Origin: JBFMFH01 sp964481395
GTDB lineage: Bacteria > Acidobacteriota > Vicinamibacteria > Vicinamibacterales > JAKQTR01
Reading direction: 5' to 3'
Assembly: GCA_964481395.1 (NCBI GenBank)
Contig: CAYZYG010000011.1
Coordinates: 6,720-70,719, forward strand
Length of the DNA: 64,000 nucleotides
How positions within the stretch are numbered: position 1 is the first letter of the stretch; every line of letters begins with the position of its first letter. This document shows, one piece after another, positions 17,262 through 27,931 of this stretch. Both the position numbers and the translations under genes were made by a program. The notes under the pieces are model-generated. The model made no database searches. It had not been told where the DNA came from and was given only the letters and a program-made list of their open reading frames with translations.

Positions 17262-18680
17262 ATGCCCACCGACGACCTCGGCACCCACCACAAAGCGCTT
17301 CACATCAACCTCGATGGCGGCCGCTACGGCACCTTCGCCGAAATCGGCGCGGGCCAGGAGGTGGCGCGCTGGTTCTTCCGCGTGGGCGGGGCCTCAGGCA
17401 CGGTTTCAAAGACGATTTCCGCCTACGACATGACCGTGTCGGACGCCGTGTACGGGACGACGAATCGCTACGTGAGCCGCGAGCGGCTGCAGGCCATGCT
17501 CGACCACGAGTGGAAGCTGCTCCTGAGGCGGCTCGACGGCGAGCGGGGTGCACGCACCGCCTTCTTCGTGTTCGCCGACACGATTGCCGCCCGCAGCTAC
17601 TCCAGACCCGAGGACGGCCACGGGTGGCTGGGCATCCGCTTCCAGACGGCTCCGCGCGCGGAGCCGTCGGAGATCCTCATCCACGCCCGCATGTGGGACA
17701 AGGACAACGTCCAGCAGCAGGAAGCGCTCGGCATCGTCGGCGTGAACCTGACCTACGGCGCGTTCTTCCACCACCAGAACCCGGAAGACCTGCTCACGTC
17801 GTTGATGGACGACCTGACCCGCGACCGGATGGAAGTGGACATGGTCAAGTTCTCGGGGCCCGCCTTCGCGGGCGTGGACAACCGGCTGATGAGCCTGCAG
17901 CTCGTCCAACACCGGCTCACGAACGCCGCGGTCTTCACGGCGGACGGGGAGGTCCGGGAACCGGCCGAGATCCTCCACAGAAAGCCCGTGCTCATCGAGC
18001 GCGGCAACTTCAGGCCGGTGACGAAGGTCACGCTGGACATGCTGGAGAACGCCCTGGCGCAGATGAAGCGGGACACCGATCTGGACGGCCAGGAGCCCAT
18101 CGTCCTGACGGAAATGACGCTCAGGAACCTGATGACGCTCGGCGAGCAGATCGAACACAGCGACTTCCTGGCGCGCGTCGATACCCTGGCGGCGCTCGGC
18201 AAGACGGTAATGGTCTCGAACTACTCCCGGTTCCACACGGTGACGTCGTACCTCCGGCGCTACACGCCCAATCAGGTCGTGATGGTTCTCGGCGTCCCAA
18301 CCCTGCGGCAGATCTTCGACGAGAAGTACTACCATGACGTCGAAGGCGGGGTGCTCGAGGCCATCGGGCGCCTGTTCAACGGCCGGGTGAAGCTCTATAT
18401 CTACCCGTGGCGCGACGCGCGCACGGGTCATCTCGTCACGGCGGAGAACTTCGATCCGCCCCCGCACTGCCATCACCTGTACGCGCACCTCCTCCACAAC
18501 GGCTACATCGAGCCCGTGCGCGAGTTCAGCGAGGCCGGCCTGTCGCTGCTTCCGCGCGACATCCTCAGCGAACTGCAGGCAGGCGATCCGGCATGGGAGA
18601 ACCTGGTGCCCCCGCAGGTGGTCGAGATGATCAAGGCGAGGGGGTACTTCGGCTACAGCGGACGCACGCCCACGGCGTGA
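17262..18680 (+). CDS. Conserved cytosolic protein of unknown function
   Basis: A 472-residue protein with well-preserved blocks: KALHINLDGGRYGTFAEIGA, GQEVARWFFRVGGASGT, SAYDMTVSDAVYG, KDNVQQQEALGIVGVNL. I recognise the family as widespread in bacteria, often mislabelled in databases as a TonB-dependent receptor or nicotinate-nucleotide adenylyltransferase. It has no signal peptide or membrane helix, so the receptor label cannot be right. No catalytic motif is obvious. It ends in ARGYFGY, also conserved in relatives as I remember them. It stands alone, 273 bases ahead of isocitrate dehydrogenase. Confidence 0.75.
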   Translation: MPTDDLGTHHKALHINLDGGRYGTFAEIGAGQEVARWFFRVGGASGTVSKTISAYDMTVSDAVYGTTNRYVSRERLQAMLDHEWKLLLRRLDGERGARTAFFVFADTIAARSYSRPEDGHGWLGIRFQTAPRAEPSEILIHARMWDKDNVQQQEALGIVGVNLTYGAFFHHQNPEDLLTSLMDDLTRDRMEVDMVKFSGPAFAGVDNRLMSLQLVQHRLTNAAVFTADGEVREPAEILHRKPVLIERGNFRPVTKVTLDMLENALAQMKRDTDLDGQEPIVLTEMTLRNLMTLGEQIEHSDFLARVDTLAALGKTVMVSNYSRFHTVTSYLRRYTPNQVVMVLGVPTLRQIFDEKYYHDVEGGVLEAIGRLFNGRVKLYIYPWRDARTGHLVTAENFDPPPHCHHLYAHLLHNGYIEPVREFSEAGLSLLPRDILSELQAGDPAWENLVPPQVVEMIKARGYFGYSGRTPTA

Positions 18681-18953
18681 CCTTCCCCAGGGGCATCCCG
18701 GAACGTCCGGCCACCGCTCGAGTCGCGGCTGAATCGCCTGGTGACCACCGCGAGACGTCCTTCTCCCAGTCCCGGTCCATGCCCTGCTCGCGGACGGTCC
18801 CCGGTGGTATGCTTGGATCCCGGATCGGTTGTTCGGCTTCGACTGCCTGCCCAGTCAGTCCCGGGGCCCCCCAGACGGCAGCGAGAACGCACCCGCCATC
18901 GAATGCCACGAGTGCGCGCGGTTTCGAGCGCGTCGGGGCTCAAAGGAGCACGT

Positions 18954-21185
<2,232 letters not shown>

Positions 21186-21203
21186 ACACCAGCGAGGCTC
21201 CAC

Positions 21204-21227
21204 GCCCCGGGGCGTTCGCCCCGGGGC
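21204..21227 (+). terminator. Intrinsic terminator hairpin after icd
   Basis: Perfect 11-bp arms, GCCCCGGGGCG and CGCCCCGGGGC, flank a TT at 21215-21216 (a realistic loop takes four or more bases). It starts 19 bases after the icd stop and is followed by a pyrimidine-rich stretch (ttcccttctc). Confidence 0.65.
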
Positions 21228-21414
21228 TTCCCTTCTCGCCGCGGGCCACGAGCCTCTGCCTCCGGAGCCGAAGGCCGCAACCCGCACCCCCTCCCGACCG
21301 TCGCCGCCGAGCCCCGCTTGACAGATGCCGACACCCCCCGTAGTGTGCGCGAGACGAGGCGTGCGGGCGGATGCATCGCCGGCGGCCGGAATGGGCAAGA
21401 CGGTGACTCTTGGA

Positions 21415-21527
21415 CGTCATTCCCGCGACAGTGGGAATCCAGGACTGGATTCCGGGCTCCCCTTCGCCCCTCGGCTTGGCTCTGGGCAGCCCTGAGCTTC
21501 GTCGAAGGGCGCGGCCCGGGAATGACG
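21415..21527. repeat. GTCATTCCCG-type inverted-repeat element
   Basis: A 113-bp element bounded by CGTCATTCCCG (21415-21425) and its exact complement CGGGAATGACG (21517-21527). Inside lie an internal GGGAATCCAG...CTGGATTCC hairpin and the ctgagcttcgtcgaaggg motif also found near 2213. Elements of the GTCATTCCCGCG type are scattered in many bacterial genomes as non-coding mobile or REP-like repeats. It fills most of the 370-base gap between icd and the dehydrogenase gene. Confidence 0.65.
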
Positions 21528-21555
21528 ATTCTGGCGGCTTCCCGAACGACGTGCC

Positions 21556-22389
21556 ATGGACCAGCCTGAGCACCAGCGAACCGTACTCATCACCGGGGCC
21601 GGGAGCGGCATCGGCCGGGCTGTCGCGGAACGCCTCGCCCGCGCCGGGTTCCGTGTCGTCGGCACGACGCGTGACGCGGCGCGCGCAGCGTCACTGGAGG
21701 AGGCCGCCCGGGCCGCCGACTGGTCCGCGCGATACCTGCCGCTCGAACTGACGTCGCCCGCGAGCATCAACGCGCTCGCGGACACCGTCGCCGCAGACGG
21801 TGGAGTCGACGTGTTGATCCTCAGTGCCGGCTCCGGGGTATTCGGCGCGGTCGAACACGTCGCAACCGACCTCGTCGTCTGGCAGTTCGCCGTCAACGTG
21901 CTCGGCCCTCTCGAACTGACGAGGCTGCTGCTGCCGGGGCTTCGCGCGCGACGGGGCCGCGTCATTTGGGTTGGATCGCTGGCCGGCCGAATCAGCCTGC
22001 CCTTCCAAGCCCACTACTCGGCGACCAAGGCCGCGGTGGCCTCTGTGAGCGATGCGCTGCGCATGGAACTGCGGCCGCACGGCGTCGAGGTCACCTGCAT
22101 CGAACCGGGCGACTTCGCCACCGGGTTCACGGCGGCGCGGACCATCGTGGCTCCGCCGGGGTCCGTCTACCGCGCCGCGCAGGAGCGGTGCCTGAAGGCC
22201 GTGGTGGCTCAGGAGCAGTCGGGCCCGGGACCCGAGTGGGTGGCCAGGATCGTCGAGAATGTCTGCCGTCAGGCGCGGCCGCCCGCCAGGCGGCCGGTTG
22301 GCCCCCTCGCGCGCACGACGTGTCTCATCTTGCGCCTCGTGCCCGACCGCGTGCGGGAGTTCATCGTCCGATCCCATTACGCGCAGTAG
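21556..22389 (+). CDS. Short-chain dehydrogenase/reductase
   Basis: A 277-residue classical SDR with cofactor motif TGAGSGIG (about 14-21), NAG-like LSAGSG, catalytic serine in WVGSLAG, and YSATK (Tyr/Lys pair, about 155-159). The C-terminal extension is hydrophobic and basic (RTTCLILRLVPDRVREFIV), compatible with membrane contact as in 3-ketosphinganine reductases. It is the first gene of a co-directional run that includes a serine-palmitoyltransferase-like gene. A role in reducing the 3-keto product is a reasonable but unproven guess. Generic SDR activity on another substrate is the alternative. Confidence 0.85.
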   Translation: MDQPEHQRTVLITGAGSGIGRAVAERLARAGFRVVGTTRDAARAASLEEAARAADWSARYLPLELTSPASINALADTVAADGGVDVLILSAGSGVFGAVEHVATDLVVWQFAVNVLGPLELTRLLLPGLRARRGRVIWVGSLAGRISLPFQAHYSATKAAVASVSDALRMELRPHGVEVTCIEPGDFATGFTAARTIVAPPGSVYRAAQERCLKAVVAQEQSGPGPEWVARIVENVCRQARPPARRPVGPLARTTCLILRLVPDRVREFIVRSHYAQ

Positions 22390-22442
22390 TGCGGCACGTT
22401 TGCCGTTGGCAGCACGTGGGCGTGGGGAGCGCCCGGCACCAG

Positions 22443-23273
22443 ATGAACGGCGCATCCGGTCGACCTGAGAATGCATCTGCTGTCAGCGGCCGCCTCAGGC
22501 GATTCTCGCCCGGGCGGCTGCCGTTCGCGCTCGCCCGCCTGAACTTCAGGCGGATGGAGGAGTGCGCCACGATCATCCGCTGGCTAGATGCCAGGGCCGG
22601 CGAGCACATACTCGACATCGGCTGCGGAGACGGGGCCTACGACTGCCGAATCGCCCGGACCGGCGCGCGTGTCACCGGGATAGACATCCACGAGAGGCGC
22701 CTTGCCGCGGCTCGCCTGTACTGCCAGAGCCACCGCACGACGTTCCTGTTCATGGATGCCTCCAGCCTGGATTTCGATGACGCGACCTTTGACAAGGCGG
22801 TGAGCTTCTGCGTCGTCGAGCACCTGGCCAACGACGATCGGGTCCTGCGCAACGTCGCACGCGTCCTGAGGCCGGGAGGACTGTTCGTTTTCTCGGCAGA
22901 CAGCCTGTCGAACCCGGGCATCACCGAGGCCGAGCGCCGGCGCCATCGGGCGCGCTACGCCGTCAATACGTTCTACACGGCGGAGAACGTCAGGGCGAAG
23001 CTCGATCGGGCCGGGTTCGACCTCCTCGGCTGGCGCTACATCCTGTCGTCACGCATGGAACTGGCCGTCGTCCGGGCGTCCTGGAAACTCGACGATCTCC
23101 CGGGCGTGTTCGGGCCCCTCCGGCCTGCCGGGTACCTGGCTCTGGGGGCGTTCCGCTGGCTGGCTGGGCGCTCCCCGGCCCGCCGGGCGGCCTCGGCCGA
23201 CGCTGGCCTCACGCTCCTGGTCAAGGCGGTCCGGCGCCCCGCGCCGCTCGCCGCCCGCTCGGTTTCCGCATAG
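22443..23273 (+). CDS. Class I SAM-dependent methyltransferase
   Basis: From ATG 22443 this gives 276 residues. Motif I is ILDIGCGDGAYD (about 55-66), then an acidic GIDIHE, and motif IV is FDKAVSFCVVEHL, typical of Methyltransf_11-type enzymes. The C-terminus, after GWRYILSSRMELAV, is hydrophobic and basic, suggesting membrane association and perhaps a lipid or quinone substrate. It lies 53 bases after the SDR and 24 before the oxoamine synthase, so it is probably in the same operon. The substrate is not identifiable. Confidence 0.82.
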   Translation: MNGASGRPENASAVSGRLRRFSPGRLPFALARLNFRRMEECATIIRWLDARAGEHILDIGCGDGAYDCRIARTGARVTGIDIHERRLAAARLYCQSHRTTFLFMDASSLDFDDATFDKAVSFCVVEHLANDDRVLRNVARVLRPGGLFVFSADSLSNPGITEAERRRHRARYAVNTFYTAENVRAKLDRAGFDLLGWRYILSSRMELAVVRASWKLDDLPGVFGPLRPAGYLALGAFRWLAGRSPARRAASADAGLTLLVKAVRRPAPLAARSVSA

Positions 23274-23297
23274 AATGGCTGTTCAGGTTACGCGCGC

Positions 23298-24566
23298 ATG
23301 ACTCACCCGAACCGAATCACCCAGCGAATCCGGGACTACGGCGATGCCAGGCGGCTGATGTCCCTCGGGCTCTACCAGTATTTCAGGCCCATCCAGTCCG
23401 GACAGGACACGGCCGTGGTCGTCGACGGCCGCACGCTGCTGATGTTCGGGTCGAACAGCTATCTGGGCCTGACCAACCACCCGGCTGTGAAGGACGCGGC
23501 TGCGCGAGCCCTGGCGAAGTACGGAACGGCCTGCGCGGGCTCACGTTTTCTCAATGGCACGCTCGACATCCATGTGGCCTGCGAGGAGCGGCTGGCGCGG
23601 TTCGTCGGCAAGGAAGCCGCCCTGCTGTACTCGACCGGTTTTCAGGTCAATCAGGGCGTCATCTCCTCGCTGGTTCGGCGAGGCGACTACGTGCTGCTCG
23701 ACAAGCTCGACCACGCGAGCATCGTCGATGGGGCCAGGCTGAGCTTCGGCCGGACGCTGCGATTCCGCCACAACGACACGGCGCAGCTCGAGGAACTGCT
23801 CGCGTCTCTTCCGTCCACCGCTGGCAAACTCATCGTAGCCGATGGCGTGTTCAGCATGGACGGGGACGTCATCAACCTGCCGGCGGTGCTCGATCTCGCC
23901 GAGCGCTACGGCGCCCTCGTCATGGTCGACGACGCCCACGGCATCGGCGTGCTGGGCGAACAGGGCCGTGGCACCGCTTCGTTCTTCGGCCGAGGCGACG
24001 ACGTCGATCTGATCATGGGAACGTTCAGCAAGTCGCTGGCTTCCCAGGGCGGGTTCATCGCGGCCGACGCCGACACGATCCACTACCTCAAGCACACGTC
24101 CCGGGCGCTCATCTTCAGTGCGAGCCCGGCGCCCGCCAACGTGGCGGCCGTGATGGCGGCGCTCGACATCATCGAGTCCGAGCCCGAACGGCTGCAGCGG
24201 CTCTGGGACAACACTCGGCGTATGACCGCCGGGTTGAAATACCTGGGGTTCGATCTCGGGAGCTCCACCACGCCGATTCTGCCCGTCATGGTCGGCGACG
24301 ATCTGACGTGCCTCCAGATGTCCGTCGGCCTCCAGGACGAGGGCGTCTTCGTGAATCCGGTCGTCCACCCGGGCGTGGAAGTCGGCCGGGCCCTGCTGCG
24401 CGTCAGCCTCATGGCAACCCATACGTTCAGCGAGATCGATCGGGCGCTGGAGGCGTTCGAGCGCGTGGGCCGGCGCCTCGGAGTGATCCCGACCTCGGCC
24501 GCGTGCGCAATCGAACCCCTGACCGAGCGAGCAACCGCCGTCTCCGTGTCGGCCGACGAATGGTGA
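23298..24566 (+). CDS. spt: Alpha-oxoamine synthase, serine palmitoyltransferase-like
   Basis: A 422-residue PLP enzyme of the BioF/KBL/SPT/HemA family, which condenses an amino acid with an acyl-CoA and releases CO2. Visible motifs are FGSNSYLGLTNHP, LDHASIVDG, DDAHGIGVLGEQGRGT and the PLP lysine in MGTFSKSLASQGGF (about 241). The C-terminal PVVHPGVEVGRALLRVSLMA is the substrate-gating end. Context argues for SPT over BioF or KBL: no biotin or threonine genes are near, and CDP-alcohol lipid genes follow. It overlaps the next gene by 7 bases (ATGGTGA), so the two are translationally coupled. Confidence 0.8.
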   Translation: MTHPNRITQRIRDYGDARRLMSLGLYQYFRPIQSGQDTAVVVDGRTLLMFGSNSYLGLTNHPAVKDAAARALAKYGTACAGSRFLNGTLDIHVACEERLARFVGKEAALLYSTGFQVNQGVISSLVRRGDYVLLDKLDHASIVDGARLSFGRTLRFRHNDTAQLEELLASLPSTAGKLIVADGVFSMDGDVINLPAVLDLAERYGALVMVDDAHGIGVLGEQGRGTASFFGRGDDVDLIMGTFSKSLASQGGFIAADADTIHYLKHTSRALIFSASPAPANVAAVMAALDIIESEPERLQRLWDNTRRMTAGLKYLGFDLGSSTTPILPVMVGDDLTCLQMSVGLQDEGVFVNPVVHPGVEVGRALLRVSLMATHTFSEIDRALEAFERVGRRLGVIPTSAACAIEPLTERATAVSVSADEW

Positions 24567-25378
24567 CGGGCGTCATTCTGGCGGCTGGACGGGGCAGCCG
24601 CCTCGCGGCACCAGCCCGCAGTAAACCCCTGTGCCCCGTCCGGGGCCGGGCGCTGATTGACTGGGTGATGCTCTCCTCCCGCGACGCCGGAATTGAGGAT
24701 TTCGTCGTGGTCACCGGATACGGCCGCGACGCTGTCGAGCGGCACGTCTCCGTCGTGGCTGAGCGCCTGCACACCCGGGTCCGCTTCGCGTTCAACGACC
24801 ACTGGCACCGTGATAACGGCATCTCGGTGCTGCGCGCGAAGGGGCTCGTCGGCGACACCTTCATCCTGCTGATGGCGGATCACATCTTCGATCCGGGCAT
24901 CCTCGCAGCACTGATGGCGAACTGTCCCGAGCCGGGCGGACTGGTGCTCGCAGCCGACTTCAGAGTGCCACGGCATCCCTGGGTCGACCTGGACGACGTG
25001 ACCCGTCTCTTCGTCGAAGACGGCCGCATTTCGCGCATCGGCAAACAGCTGCAGCCCTACAACGCCTTCGACACCGGGATCTTCCACTGCACACCGGCCC
25101 TGTTCGAGGCGATCGCCGAGAGCGACCGCCACGGAGACGCCAGCCTCTCTGGCGGGGTTAGGCTCCTGGCCGGGCAGGGGCGGGCTCGCGTCATGGACAT
25201 TGGCAGCCGGATTTGGGTGGATGTTGACGACGCTGACTCGCGGGCGCACGCGGAGCGGCTGCTGGCCGAGGGCCCGCTGCCGATCGTCGGAACCGGTCCT
25301 CCACACGCCGCGGAGGTCGCGACGTCGCCTGATGAAGATCGCATCGCGGCAGCATCTCCTGTGCGCGCGCTCCGCTGA
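24560..25378 (+). CDS. Sugar/inositol-phosphate cytidylyltransferase-like NTP transferase
   Basis: A 272-residue nucleotidyltransferase starting at the ATG inside the spt stop overlap. The nucleotide loop is GVILAAGRGSRLAAP and the lysine is in SKPLCPV. HWHRDNGISVLRAK and LLMADHIFDP resemble inositol-1-phosphate cytidylyltransferase (IPCT), which makes CDP-inositol. Its position directly before a CDP-alcohol phosphatidyltransferase mirrors the fused IPCT-DIPPS proteins of some thermophiles. Other alcohols (glycerol, choline-like) are possible. A Gly/Asp metal pair lies near the end (DIGSRIWVDVDD). Confidence 0.78.
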   Translation: MVTGVILAAGRGSRLAAPARSKPLCPVRGRALIDWVMLSSRDAGIEDFVVVTGYGRDAVERHVSVVAERLHTRVRFAFNDHWHRDNGISVLRAKGLVGDTFILLMADHIFDPGILAALMANCPEPGGLVLAADFRVPRHPWVDLDDVTRLFVEDGRISRIGKQLQPYNAFDTGIFHCTPALFEAIAESDRHGDASLSGGVRLLAGQGRARVMDIGSRIWVDVDDADSRAHAERLLAEGPLPIVGTGPPHAAEVATSPDEDRIAAASPVRALR

Positions 25379-25420
25379 TCATCTCGGGCTGGCAGACGCT
25401 GTCGAGCGTGAAGTCCAACC

Positions 25421-26110
25421 ATGACGCGACCTGACTCCGGCAACACCGGTTACTCGGCGGCAGACTCGCTCAAGCCTGCGCCCCGCGGGTGGATGCGGTG
25501 GATCGGTTTCGTCGACAGAGGGCTGAACCGTCCGGTGGCGGCGCTCATCGTCCGGGCGGTGTACGAGACCCGGGTCTCGCCCAACCACCTGTCGTACCTC
25601 TCCGGCTTGCTCGGCCTGCTCGCGGCCGGGTGTTTCTGGGTCGGCGGCTATCCGGTGGCGGTCGCCGGCGCGGTGCTGGCCCAGGCGTCATCCGTGGTCG
25701 ATGGCGCGGACGGCATGCTGGCCAGGGCTCGAAAGTCCGGATCTCCGTATGGCGCGTACCTCGACCTGGTGCTCGACCGGATCGTCGACTTCTTCGTCCT
25801 GGCAGGAATCGCGGTAGGCTTGTGGGCCGAGACCGGTCGCGTCACGCTCCTGGCCCTGGGGCTGTTCACGGCCGGCCTGTACCTGCTCCAGATTCACCTC
25901 TTCTACCTGACCAAGGGCGTGCGAGGCGAACAGGCGACGGGAGACACAGGCGAGGCGCGCGCCATCCTCTTCTGGGCGCTGCTGGCGTTCGCCGTCGCGG
26001 GCCGGCTGGATCTGTTCGTCTACGTGATGCTCACCGAGACCGTCATCGTGAACATCGTGCGGTTCGTGTCCTTCGTGCGGCTGGAAGGCAGCCTGACGTC
26101 TCATCTGTGA
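25421..26110 (+). CDS. CDP-alcohol phosphatidyltransferase
   Basis: A 229-residue integral membrane enzyme with the complete family signature D-x2-DG-x2-AR-x8-G-x3-D-x3-D, seen as DGADGMLAR, eight residues, G, then AYLD and LVLD. It exchanges CMP on an activated alcohol for the hydroxyl of a second alcohol. Five or six hydrophobic segments are visible. It sits 42 bases after the cytidylyltransferase and probably uses its product. It could make a phosphoinositol or similar head group for a glycero- or sphingolipid. The acceptor is not readable from the sequence. Confidence 0.88.
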   Translation: MTRPDSGNTGYSAADSLKPAPRGWMRWIGFVDRGLNRPVAALIVRAVYETRVSPNHLSYLSGLLGLLAAGCFWVGGYPVAVAGAVLAQASSVVDGADGMLARARKSGSPYGAYLDLVLDRIVDFFVLAGIAVGLWAETGRVTLLALGLFTAGLYLLQIHLFYLTKGVRGEQATGDTGEARAILFWALLAFAVAGRLDLFVYVMLTETVIVNIVRFVSFVRLEGSLTSHL

Positions 26111-26139
26111 TCTTCGGCGGCTGCGCACGCGTGTCCGCC

Positions 26140-26193
26140 GGAGGCCGGGGCTTCAGCCCCGGCGGGCATGCCGGCCCTGAAGGGCCGGCCTCC
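26140..26193. repeat. Nested palindromic repeat
   Basis: Outer arms GGAGGCCGG and CCGGCCTCC enclose two hairpins, one around ggggcttcagcccc and one around gccctgaagggc. It lies 30 bases downstream of the CDP-alcohol transferase stop, between convergent genes. It may also act as a transcription terminator. A further GC palindrome (26293-26322) precedes the next stop. Confidence 0.55.
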
Positions 26194-26201
26194 AGATCGC
26201 A

Positions 26202-26222
26202 ACTCCCGACCCCCGACTCCCG
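26202..26222. repeat. Short heptamer array (3 units)
   Basis: Three 7-bp units (actcccg, acccccg, actcccg) directly after the nested palindrome. They resemble in period the GGGnnCC arrays at 1505, 30118, 60808 and 62303. Confidence 0.4.
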
Positions 26223-26327
26223 ACGGATCACACCTCCGTCCACCCCGGCCGCAGGCCGCGGCATGGCTCGTCTGTGATCCTCTTCTCGTCTCGGCGCGGC
26301 GCGGCCGGCGACCGCGCCCTACCGGTC

Positions 26328-27902
26328 CTACGAGCAGGAGTACTCGCTCGCCCGCAGGACGCCGGCCGGTTGTGTCGGGACCGCGTTCAACAGTCCGGCC
26401 GCCTCCAGCAGGAGCACGCCGAGCCTGTCGACCGGGATGTCCAGTTTGCGACCGCCCGCCAAGCGCTGGCTGTCCCAGATGAGGTAGTCCGTGCGGCCGT
26501 CCTGGGCGCTCCCAAGGTCGTACACGTCCGGCATGATCGGAAGGTGATCGCCGTAGAAGCAGAGGAAGCCCTGCCGCGAGCGCTGCTCCATCCACGCACG
26601 CAGCGTCCCGACCATCCGATCCGCATTCCTCAGATGGCGCAGGTAGACCGTCAAATCGTGCGGCGCCGGCTGACCGCCGTCTCGCGACGGGTCGAAGTAG
26701 AGCGCGGCTTCTCCCGGTGAAACCGCCTCGAGACGCAGCGGGCCGTGGTTCTCCATCGTGATGGCGAACACGAACGCGGGCCTGTCGCTCCGGCCGACCA
26801 GACTGATGATCTTGTCCGCGACCGACGCATCGCTCACGAAAGGCCCGAAGGTCCGGCTGCCGGCAAAGGACCGGAGGTCCACGAACTCGTCGAAGCCGAG
26901 CGCCGGGAAGACGCGGTCCCGCCCGTAGAACGTGGACGCGTACGGGTGGACGCAGATCGTCCGGTACCCGAGCCCGCGCACGCACCTCACGATGGTCGGC
27001 AACGGCTGCAGGGCCAGCGCACGGTACGGATTCAACCGATCGACGCCGAGGCTGGCGCTCGGCACGCCCGACAGGAAGGCGAACTCGGTGCGGACCGTAT
27101 TCGCGCCCCACGCGGGCACGTGCAGGCGGCCTTCGGCCACCGCGACGCGCCGCAGTGCGTCGAAATGTTCGAGCACGTCCTCTCGAACGCCCCCAGACAG
27201 CCGACGCGCATCGAAGAAGGACTCGCTCTGAACCACCACCATGTCCGGCAGGGCGGACGAAGGTCTGCTCGGTCGCACGATAGCGAATGGCGAGGCTGGG
27301 GCTTCGAGCGTGCGCCGGCGTTCGACGCGCCAGTACAGCCACAGACTGGTGGCCAGGCCCCACCGCTGGAGATCGTTCACCGGATCCAGCGTCGGCGTTC
27401 CGGCCCTTCGTGTGCCCAACCAGAGCAGCGCGGCAGCCGGCAGGCCCAGCGCCGCAGCGACCGGCAACGCCCCAGGCCAGTCGTCGGACACGGGCCAGGC
27501 TTGCAGCAGGAACCACCCCCCGGTGGCCACAACCGCTGCGGCCCCGACGAACAGTACGCCTCTCCACGCCCCCAGAAACGGGACGTACAGGCGTGGGTGC
27601 CGAAGGGCCTCGGGAAGGAAAGGGAGGTCGGTAAAGACCAGTGGCTCCCGGAGGGACTTGAACTTCGCGTTGCTGACGAGCACCGGGAGCAGCCAGGCCA
27701 GAAGGGCCAGGCTCATGGCCAGAACAGGCCGCCTCGTGACCGTGAGCATCGTGCCGTAGAACGAGAGCCAGATGCCGAAGTGCACGGCATACGCGCCGGC
27801 AGGGCGGCCCGTGAGACGCGGGCGAGGCTTCAACGTTCGTTCCAGGAGGAACGTCGCCACCCAACCGACGAGTGCTGCCAGAACGACTGACACCGTACCC
27901 AT
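26328..27902 (-). CDS. LtaS/OpgB-like sulfatase-fold phosphotransferase
   Basis: A 524-residue protein with four or five N-terminal membrane helices (1-170) and an extracytoplasmic alkaline-phosphatase-fold domain. Metal and nucleophile motifs are VVQSESFFD, GANTVRTEFAFLSG (nucleophile threonine) and FYGDHLP. TMENHGP is the usual LtaS-type block. Relatives transfer phosphoglycerol or similar groups from lipids to teichoic acid or periplasmic glucans. In a Gram-negative with a cyclic-glucan synthase 12 kb away, decoration of that glucan (OpgB-like) or a lipid is the natural guess. It is convergent with the CDP-alcohol transferase. Confidence 0.8.
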   Translation of the reverse strand: MGTVSVVLAALVGWVATFLLERTLKPRPRLTGRPAGAYAVHFGIWLSFYGTMLTVTRRPVLAMSLALLAWLLPVLVSNAKFKSLREPLVFTDLPFLPEALRHPRLYVPFLGAWRGVLFVGAAAVVATGGWFLLQAWPVSDDWPGALPVAAALGLPAAALLWLGTRRAGTPTLDPVNDLQRWGLATSLWLYWRVERRRTLEAPASPFAIVRPSRPSSALPDMVVVQSESFFDARRLSGGVREDVLEHFDALRRVAVAEGRLHVPAWGANTVRTEFAFLSGVPSASLGVDRLNPYRALALQPLPTIVRCVRGLGYRTICVHPYASTFYGRDRVFPALGFDEFVDLRSFAGSRTFGPFVSDASVADKIISLVGRSDRPAFVFAITMENHGPLRLEAVSPGEAALYFDPSRDGGQPAPHDLTVYLRHLRNADRMVGTLRAWMEQRSRQGFLCFYGDHLPIMPDVYDLGSAQDGRTDYLIWDSQRLAGGRKLDIPVDRLGVLLLEAAGLLNAVPTQPAGVLRASEYSCS

Positions 27903-27931
27903 GCTACCACCGGGACGGGGGGGGCGCGCGC

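Noticed and set aside
17262..18680. Database-style label 'TonB-dependent receptor' for this protein
   Set aside because: There is no signal peptide, plug or barrel; the label known from relatives is inconsistent with the sequence.
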